64,000 nucleotides of DNA, taken from contig NC_044019.1 in the NCBI RefSeq assembly GCF_900496995.4, positions 4,995,501-5,059,500 of the forward strand, given 5' to 3'. Position numbers and translations under genes: made by a program. The stretch comes from Aquila chrysaetos chrysaetos (Eukaryota > Chordata > Aves > Accipitriformes > Accipitridae). Below the pieces are notes generated by a model. It ran no database searches. It was not told the DNA's origin and saw only the letters and a program-made list of their open reading frames with translations. This document shows, piece by piece, positions 56,079-64,000 of this stretch; positions within the stretch are counted from its first letter, which is position 1, and each line of letters starts with the position of its first letter.

Positions 56079-57900
56079 GTGAGTACACTCTTGGATATCT
56101 TACCGCATGTTGTGGACTTGTTCTTTCATCCTTGGTTAAGCATTGTAAAGAACCTTATTACTTTAAACTTCATGTCTTCAATTCAAATGTAGAAGATGAT
56201 TAGAAAACAAGCTAGTTTGGCAGATGCATCAGTTGCAACTGTACTGCACTAATGGTGTGGACCAGATCTGATTAAAGCTGTGTTGTACATCTGGAAGATC
56301 TTTTTTGAAATCTCCCATCTGTGAAACCTGGATTACAAGTCTATTGGCTATCCCAAACTCTTGAAAACAAGCAACATCCCCTTTCTTAATAGGTAAGAGG
56401 CTAGAAGCATTGAGCTGGTATGCGATTTGAACAAGTCACAGGGCAAGCCATGAAGGAGGATCACTTCATGGTAGCTCCTGACTTCTCTTTCTGTATTTAC
56501 TTCTTTAGGCTGCTTTTTCTTGCAGAAGATACAGGAATTTTTTACTAAACAAAATTTTGGCTTTAAAGCTCTTGCTTTAGGCACTTTGTACTACTTGCCC
56601 TGAGGCAAACAAACTCATCACTGTTAGGTTTAACTGATGCAAGGATACGGTTGCAACTAAAACTCATAGATTTTTGGCTTAGAGATTGCCTTGAATGGCT
56701 TTTCGATCTGTTTGCTTAAAATGGCTATGGAAGACATGAGTTAAATGGCCATTTTTTCCCTCCCATTGAAATGAGATTTGCATGAAAGCTCTTGCCTGCA
56801 CTGTGGGAGGGCAGTCTCCATTAAGCATATTGACCTCGCATCTTGTGGACCATGATGTTGCAGTTAGTGACTTCTAACCCGTAGTGAAGTGCAACTCTGT
56901 GACCATAAATGTTATTTCTAGATTATTCCTATGCAGCTAGGTGATGCCATCCTTAAAACTTGAGAATCGATGGACTCGTCAGCAGTGCGGTGTGCTTGGT
57001 GTGGCAGATGTACCAGGCCTGTCTGCTGAAGGCCAGTTTTTGACTTCATACAAAGCTGGTCTGTTGGAGCCCAATGACCTGGTTGGAACAGCTACGAGCC
57101 AAGAGTACATGCATAAAAACATGTCATGCTTATAATCCTGGTGGCAAGAATTGCTGCCGTGCCCTCTAATTGTTAGCCTGTAAGGTGCGCATTTAATTTG
57201 TGGTGATTGCTTTCCCTTATGATTTGCTCGTGGCAAACTAATCCCAAATGATGACTTTCGAGGGGGGAGGATGGGTAAAGTAAGTGTGGCGCTGGCAGCT
57301 GATGTTGAAGCAATGGCTGTGGAGATGACAGCTCCCCGCTCAACCCCAGGACAAAGCACAGACAGCAGCAGGGCGAGTTTTTCCATCTCTCCAGCCTGCA
57401 TTAATGGGATGGCTTTGAGCAACACTGTGAGCTCTGCTTATTCACCACGACTTGGCCTCTGCTGGGACTCCCAACAACCAGCTGTGTTCATATCACAAAG
57501 CTTTTTGTCCCTTTTTACATGCAGTTGAACTCTATTTTTGGGGTAGATCAGTGAGACATGGGGCTGGAGCCTGTTAAGGTTACCAAGAGCTTTGACTCCT
57601 GATTTGAGCAGCACTGGTGGCCTGGGATGTGAAAGGCCTTATGTTCTGTTTGCATTTTGCCAACTTAAGTAAAATTACCTCCCCTTTCCCTCTGAACAAA
57701 TTCAGCTGTGCAAGTTTAGGATGGAGTACCTGCACTTGATCTTTGCATGCACAGACATCCCACACAGCTGGTTGTGAAGCTTTACGTGTTGCCTCCTTAG
57801 TGCTGGGAGCTGAGAGCCCCATATTAAAGGCAGAATAAGCAGATGGGTCTTTTATTATTATTTCCTTAAAATTACTTTGCTTTTAAGGACGCTCATTCTC
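56079..57900. other. Intronic AT-rich DNA, no feature recognised
   Basis: No supportable exon or repeat family. Confidence 0.6.
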
Positions 57901-57904
57901 CAAG

Positions 57905-57990
57905 TGCTGCTAAGCTCAGGACTCCTGGGTTGTTCCCGGCACTGAGACTGGAGATGAGGTAAGGCGGAGCTGCGTGCAGGAGCTGAGCTG
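57905..57990. repeat. Ancient SINE-like remnant
   Basis: CTCAGGACTCCTGGGTTGTTCCCGGC matches, in short pieces, the amniote MIR-like opening (ggagtcaggactcctgggttctattcccagc). The continuation is lost. Confidence 0.4.
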
Positions 57991-58737
57991 AAGTTGATGC
58001 CCTTTGTTCCCTGAAAGCCTGGTGCTCTTTGATGTATTGCTGTCCTTAACTGGTTGTATATTAACTGCATTCACAATGCTGCATGGCTGGCTTTTGTTTT
58101 AACTGCATTGGCGCGTGTTCAGAGTTGGTGTGCTTCGAATGGCCACTGGGACTGCACAGTGAAGCATAAATCCTTTTTAGCTGTCAGGCTTCACTAGCCA
58201 TGGGTGGGTGGGGGAGCCCTCCTTGGCTGGCTGCCCTGGCTAATTAAAAATGAAATTTGCTGTTGTCTTCAGATTTTAATTCATGCTCATCCCTGAAGAC
58301 TAGTGGAAGCATGGTCTCCAGGCAGCTGCAGTGAAGTTGCAGAGCTTTTCTATACACAGTTATTTTAGAACAGGTATGCAACTTAAAATTGCTCTCAACC
58401 CTACCCTGGGTTGCATTTCAAATATAGAAAAGAACATACAGAGACTTCTTGCAAGCTGTGGGATGTGGCCCTGAACAGGTGACTATAGTTTAAGTAACCA
58501 CATGTCAGTTACCTGCAGTAATTTGGATGTGCATGTGTAGTAGGCAGGGCAGCATCACGTGGCTTAGTTTTTCACTCTAATGCTGGACTTGAGCAAAACC
58601 AAATTACTTCACTATAGGCTGTGTCTGTGTGACTGGCATTGGCTTAACGAATGCGTAAACTGCTCAAGTCGCAGCAACTTGTGTAGCTTGTCAGCCTGAG
58701 CCCTCAGCTACCAACTCATGCTGTGAAACCTACTGGA

Positions 58738-58925
58738 GATGGAAGAAGTTCTGAAGTGGTGGGAACCTGCCAGGTTCTCAGTAGAAGCTGAGAGGTGGCG
58801 GCGATGGATTGTGCCTTGGTGTGAGGCCGGAGCTCAGCCCTGTGTAGTCAGTGCTGGAGGGAGAGTGCTGCCCCCGAGTCGTCAGCGGAGCTGTGCGGCA
58901 GGTGGGAGGATGGAGGTTAGTGAGA
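58738..58925 (+). other. CpG-richer patch within the intron, possible minor promoter or exon
   Basis: About 190 bp clearly richer in CpG than its surroundings, with possible donors GCAG|GTGGGA at 58,902 and GGAG|GTTAGT near 58,916. An alternative first exon is conceivable; there is no core promoter motif. Confidence 0.2.
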
Positions 58926-59748
58926 GGAATAAATGAAATCTAAATATACACACATTGCTGGGCCAAGTTTCCCTGCTTTCCAAGGTCCCACCTACACAAG
59001 TGATCTGTTGAAGGGAAATGTCACTGGAATACCTTTCCCCTCTTCAGATCCTTCCTGTGGTGCGGGTGAAGGATCAAACTCTATTTTCGGAGCCTGTTTC
59101 CGCTGTTCCATCTACTGCCCACACTGTTGCTGCCCAGACCCCCTTCCAAAGACCACTTATTTATCTTAGCATGATATGAGCTAGGTTTGGACCTTTTTCT
59201 TAGTCAAGGGATTGTTGTCTTAGACTTAGAAGCAGATGAAATGCTAGCTGTGAGATCTTAAAAAGCAAAATATTGAAGAAGCAGGGAGCTTTGTGCTTGG
59301 CAGGGCAAATCTCACCTTGTGCCTGTGGTTCCTTGAAAGCTCTGCTGTGGTGTTGGATTGACCTAACATAGAAGCAGGCCTGCAGCTCACTTGCCTGGTA
59401 ATGTTTGAGCTAATCACTCATGAACAGCTGTGGAGGGAGCACGGCAATGCCTTTCTTCATGGGAAGGGTTTGCTCTGGGGTCCTTTGACCTCCTGTACTT
59501 CAGTGCTCTGTTTACAGTTTCTGCTTGTGGCTACATGCTTCCTCTGCAGGCATTGGAATATGAATGTCTTGGTAGCTTCCCTAAAAGCTAAATCTCTGTG
59601 GGACAACTGTGAAGCATTTTGGGAAATTAGCGAAGTAGCCTTTGCACACACAGGCTCTTACCCAAAGCTGCTTTTTTAGAACAGCACTTGAAATACTAAG
59701 TTTATGGATGCTTTAGGAATCTTCTGCGGTTATTTCTTTATTCAAGGC

Positions 59749-59780
59749 TGACTTTCATCCCCTTTGACTTTCATCCCCTG
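59749..59780 (+). repeat. 16-bp tandem duplication
   Basis: TGACTTTCATCCCCTT is followed directly by TGACTTTCATCCCCTG. Confidence 0.95.
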
Positions 59781-59984
59781 TACCTCCTGCTGTGCTACTT
59801 TTTCCCAATTCTTTTCCTTCTAAAAATAGGAAATACTCTTTGAGTCCTTAACCTTTGTGCAAACAAAGAAGTAATTTGGTTTAGCATCTATGCTGACTTC
59901 TGGGCTACATGCCTCATAAGGAAACCAGTGTGATATGAATCTGCTGCTTTTGGAGACTTAGGCTCCAAATATAGTCTGAGTAGA

Positions 59985-60120
59985 GGAAGCGGCTAGAAAT
60001 GTGAGTACTTGCTTCTTATGCCACCAGCTCTGCTACTTGCTCCTGGCAGGACACATAGCTGGCTACTTGATTCCCATTTTTATCCCTAAAAATGAGAGCA
60101 TACCTTCAGATGCTCACAGG
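59985..60120 (+). repeat. MIR-like SINE remnant (weak)
   Basis: Short pieces CCACCAGCTCTGCTACTTGC, ACATAGCTGGCTACTTGATT and TCCCTAAAAATGAGAGCATA echo the MIR core order. Strongly decayed. Confidence 0.3.
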
Positions 60121-63100
60121 TTCAAAACCATTATGGAAATGAGTGCATGATCACCACACGTGCATAGGTAACAGGTTTTCTGGATCACTTCTGGTTCAGA
60201 GCATGTCTGTAGAAGCAGTACCTTTTAGTATACATCCATTGCTGCCAACTTTCTAGCAGCCCTGCTGTCTGAAAGGAAGTTTGAGATCAGAAAGACATAT
60301 CAAGCTGTTCCAGGGCTAGATTGTCCGAGCATGTTCTGGCATTGCTGCCTTTTAAAAGACTAATGCTCAGAAGGGAGATGGATGCAATGGTAAAGGTGCA
60401 ATGACCATGACCTGTCCAAAAGATGCTTTAACCACTGGCTTCCATCAGCCTGCTGCCTTGGGATCTGAAAATAACACTTTGTTTTCATACGGCTGCTGGC
60501 TGATGCGTGGAACGTGTGTAGGATTCCTCTTGCACTCTGCCAGGACCCTTTGCTGCTGCTCTTTACCAAGGCCCACCAAGCTCGGCATCTCCTCTGGGTA
60601 GGCACCATGTACAAGTAGAAGAGAGCAGAAGACTATGGATGTGCAAAGTCTGTTATGAGAAAACAAAACCTGTTCAGGAAAACCAGTTTTCTGCTTCAAA
60701 GGTGTCTGCCAAGTGACTTTCTTCTTACTATTCCTTTGTTTATGAAGCCTTTTGTGTTTAGCAGCAGTGAAAGCCGAGGGAGTGGCTGCTAGGATATAAA
60801 ATATTTTGCTTCTAGATTGTTAGTTTGAACCTAAGGAGAGGGATCATGAATTTGAGTTCCCATCTTGTACCTCTGGAGTGGAGCAGAGACTGGTGGCAGA
60901 GACAAGGACTTTGCAAGGACCACAGCTGCCAGATGGAGCTGCCTGCATGGGAAGAAGGTCTCCACCTGCACCTCCCTCTGACCTGATGGCGACTGCCACA
61001 GGGTGTCAGGGTTGAGGAGGAAATACGTGCTGCTCTCAATGTCTTCTGTTCCTCAGAAACCTAACAAGGCTTTAGATCTCTAGGACAGTCATTCCAGTAC
61101 TTTGGGTGATGCACTTCAAAAAAGGAAGGGTCCAACTAGGGGCAGGAAGGGAGAGGGTGAGGTGGAGGGCACTTTGTTTTATTCTTTGCACTTGCTGAAG
61201 AACTTGGATCAAAGGCCAGCCTCTGATTCATGGGTTCTTCAACTTGCTGCCAATGCTCAGGACTGGCTGTGTGGGAATCCCCTTTTGATGACTAAGTTTC
61301 AACTGGAAATCAGCTGCTTCGAGGCTGCTGCCAGGACAGGCATTTAACTAACTGTTCAGCAGCATTTAGGGAAATCTTGTCAAATGTGCACTTCTATGTT
61401 GAACTAAAGTGTTTTGATGATGTGGTTCTTAGTTTAAACTAGGCTGCTGGAGATGGCATTCGTTGTTTTCTGGTTTTGATCTGCAGAATCAAGCATGGAG
61501 CATTGTGGTGTTGAGTGCTTCACTGTCACACAGCTCTGAAGTCTGCCGGAGAGGAACCGTTAATGCTAACTAGCCAGTGGAAATCTCTTTATAATGTCTG
61601 TTCTAGAACAAAAGAACAGGTTTTTCTTCCAGGAAGACACACAAGCTGTGATTCCCTTATGAGATGCTGTATATTATGTATATGGCAATATAACTGCTTT
61701 GTGCAATACAATAGAAGAGAGCCAAAGTGGTCAAAGTGCCCGAGATTAAACATTTAATTACAGTTGATGTATGCTAATTTGCAAGCACGCAGAAAGGCAA
61801 AATCCTACTGTTCCTTAGTCAGATTTACCAGAGGGTTGAACTGATCTCAGTGGAGACAGTTTGACTTTTAAAGTGCAGTATAGAACACTTGCTTACCTGC
61901 GTGAAAGCATTATTGTAAATAAGTCTGAGTGCACTTGACAAGGTCACGGAATATTTCAGGACGTTATCCTGACAGCCTTTTGTTCTTAAATTTGCGATGG
62001 ACGTTCTAGTTGTTCTTAGTGTAATTAACATGCTGAGCGCTGTCAGGCTGCTTGGGGCAGTTAGTTGGATGCCACTGCTGCTGTTCTGCCTGCTGTATTT
62101 GCAAATGGTTCAGATCAGCTATCCATCTACTAGTTGGTGTGGCATTTAAGAAAATAAATACGCAGTAATTCCACCCCCGAACAAGCCCCTTATGATTTGA
62201 GTAGGTGTCTGAATTTTTGCTGCCTTTCCCTCCTGATCTGCAAGCCAAGTGTTTTACAGAGATTATTTGCTGACCTGCCAGAGACCTTGTAATTCCATGG
62301 CACCCCATTTCAAGTGACTTTTAAAGCTGTTGTAGTAAATGGCCATGCAGTTTCTACAGACAGCTCTGCCTGGAGGAAAGCAGAGGTTAATTTTGCTGGT
62401 TTTGTGGTTTAGTGGCTAAGCTCTGGATGTGCTGGGAATGAGATGCTTTGGCCTCCAGGCTGGCTGGAGCAAGATAGTAGCAAAGGCTGATGTTGAGTGA
62501 GAAATGTTGTATCTGCTGAAGTGCTTCATGATTGAATTGAATGATCTTATTCCTTGTATTAAGAGATAAGACCTTGTAGGACATGTAATCAATCCTCCGG
62601 ATAATTCAGGCCGACTCACTGTAAAATAGTGAGTGTGGAGTTATTGTGGTTCAGTAAGTAGGGCACAGAGCAGAAGGGTCAGATTTCGAGAGTTTCTAGT
62701 TTTCATTTTCAACTTGTTGGACCTTAAAATCACCTTGTTCTCTGGAACATTGCTGCCTGTAAAATCTGTCAAAGGATTTTAGTAGCTGATTTTATTGGGG
62801 TTGGGGGTAGAAGAGGAGCCTGCCTGGAACCAGAGGTAAGTGGGTTTAGCATAAATGAAGTGGTTTTTGTTATTACTGTTTTTCTTAGTTCACACAGCAG
62901 CAATGTGTCCAGGCTGAATGGCAAACCTGGCTTTTTAAGAACAAAATACCGAATGTTCTCATTAATGTTGCTGCCCTTGTGAGTTGTAAATAGTGTTAGC
63001 TGAGCCATTGGCTGAACAAAGCTGCCTCTCAGGCCCTGCTGGGCTGCAGGGCTGGTGCTGATCTGCAGTCCGGTTGCTAACAGTTGCATGTTGTCACTGC

Positions 63101-63590
63101 TGATGTCACCGCTTTATCTGTTTCTTTCTCATTTGTCTTGAAAAGGAGCCTGGCTCTGATTTTTGAAGGTGTCTTTTGTCTCCTAAAACACTTGAGTGCA
63201 ACAAGAAACCAGAGATCTGGTATGGCTTTTTTACAGGTTGGACCAATCCAGCTGTGATGGGACGAGTGATAACCATGACGTTTTTAGGAAGAATATTGCT
63301 CTTCAACCCAGCCTGGTTTTGTCTTGCTTTGTGAAGCATAGATTTTAAGATTTCTGAAGGACCTACCAGCTGGGTTATGATAAATTTGTATTCCCTTGTA
63401 CAATAATATTTATAGGAGTTACTAAATTCCACTTAGAGATCTGTTTAGCCTGTTGGTACTCAGGCTGTTCAGTTTCTGAGCTGAGCTTTGCAGACTCAGG
63501 ATCTGCAATGGATCCTGGTTCCTATTAGAGCTTGTCTTAAGGCTGCGTAAGATGAAGCTTTGTAAACTGGTGTAACTCAGCTGTACAATT
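60121..63590. other. Intronic AT-rich DNA, no feature recognised
   Basis: No splice-bounded exon, RNA gene or clear repeat. GC content rises only at the right end. Confidence 0.6.
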
Positions 63591-63639
63591 TCCTTGCAGC
63601 GTCTCGGTCCTTTTGTCAGCATCTTCCATTTCAGCCTGG

Positions 63640-64000
63640 AAACCCGCTTTCATCTCGGGTGTATGGGGCGTCACTGCTGCTAACCTGGGAGGTCGCGGCG
63701 TGGTCGCTGGAGAAATCTAGAGCTGGAAATAGCAACAAATTGTGCTAAAGTCGGCCAGAATGGGTGCAGAGATCTGTGTGTGAGCACCTCTCCTGCAAGG
63801 CATCTCTCGTGGGATGCACACGGGTGCTTGCTGCAGGACCGGCAAATTCCCCTCCCTGCCTGTTGTGGCCGCGGCTGCCGGGACCGCGTTTCATCCCTCA
63901 CCGGGGTCCCCACCGTCCAGCGCTGCCGCACGCCCCCATCGCGTTCCTCCTCGCGTTTCGTCCCGGGCCGTGTGTCCCCACCGACCGGGGGGGCGCGGGG
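63640..64000. promoter_or_regulatory. CpG-rich right edge, possible second promoter
   Basis: CpG content climbs from about 63,690 and is dense from 63,865 to the window end (GGCCGCGGCTGCCGGGACCG, CATCGCGTTCCTCCTCGCG). It breaks a 32-kb AT-rich run and is cut by the window edge. An internal or neighbouring CpG-island promoter is the likely reading. Confidence 0.5.

Overview
This window looks like vertebrate nuclear DNA, most probably from a bird and from a GC-rich microchromosome. The case rests on one intact ten-exon sestrin gene with short introns, two or three CpG-island promoters, a near absence of young interspersed repeats, and only eroded SINE-like fragments. There are no operons, prokaryotic signals, CRISPR arrays, tRNAs or rRNAs that I can support. 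The species cannot be fixed from the sequence alone.

Layout. Positions 1-2,235 hold no recognisable coding exon; their T-rich end resembles the distal 3' UTR of a gene that starts left of the window. Positions 2,236-8,100 are GC-rich intergenic DNA. Positions 8,100-19,615 carry SESN2 on the + strand: a CpG-island promoter (two inverted CCAAT boxes, a GC box, a ZNF143-type motif), ten coding exons that join in frame to 474 residues, and a 1.3-kb 3' UTR ending in a clear poly(A) signal. Residues known from human SESN2 for peroxidase-type activity, leucine binding and GATOR2 binding are all conserved, so the product should be a working stress-induced brake on mTORC1.

Positions 19,616-30,545 are intergenic, GC-rich and dense in tandem repeats: a 15-bp array, a 0.8-kb minisatellite and a 0.8-kb C-rich block. 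An AT-rich island at 22.83-23.24 kb resembles a conserved regulatory element. At 30.55-31.2 kb a second CpG island, again with a ZNF143-type motif, ends in a splice donor at 30,771. It marks the first exon of a + strand gene. By human gene order (SESN2, MED18, PHACTR4) this could be an upstream promoter of PHACTR4, but no coding exon here proves it.

From about 31.3 kb to 63.6 kb base composition falls abruptly to AT-rich and no confident coding exon appears; this looks like one long first intron. It contains several old SINE-like remnants, two exon-like segments (31,506-31,551 and 56,032-56,078), and a near-perfect inverted repeat with 44-bp arms at 43,090-43,195. CpG-rich DNA returns at 63.64-64.0 kb and may be a second promoter. 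MED18 coding sequence is not found in the window.

The most noteworthy items are the 43-kb hairpin, the C-rich array abutting the second promoter, the minisatellite that leaves long spurious reading frames open, and the stress-control signals around SESN2 (upstream ORF, heat-shock-like element, ATF4/CEBP-like sites). I did not find a clearly new biological system.
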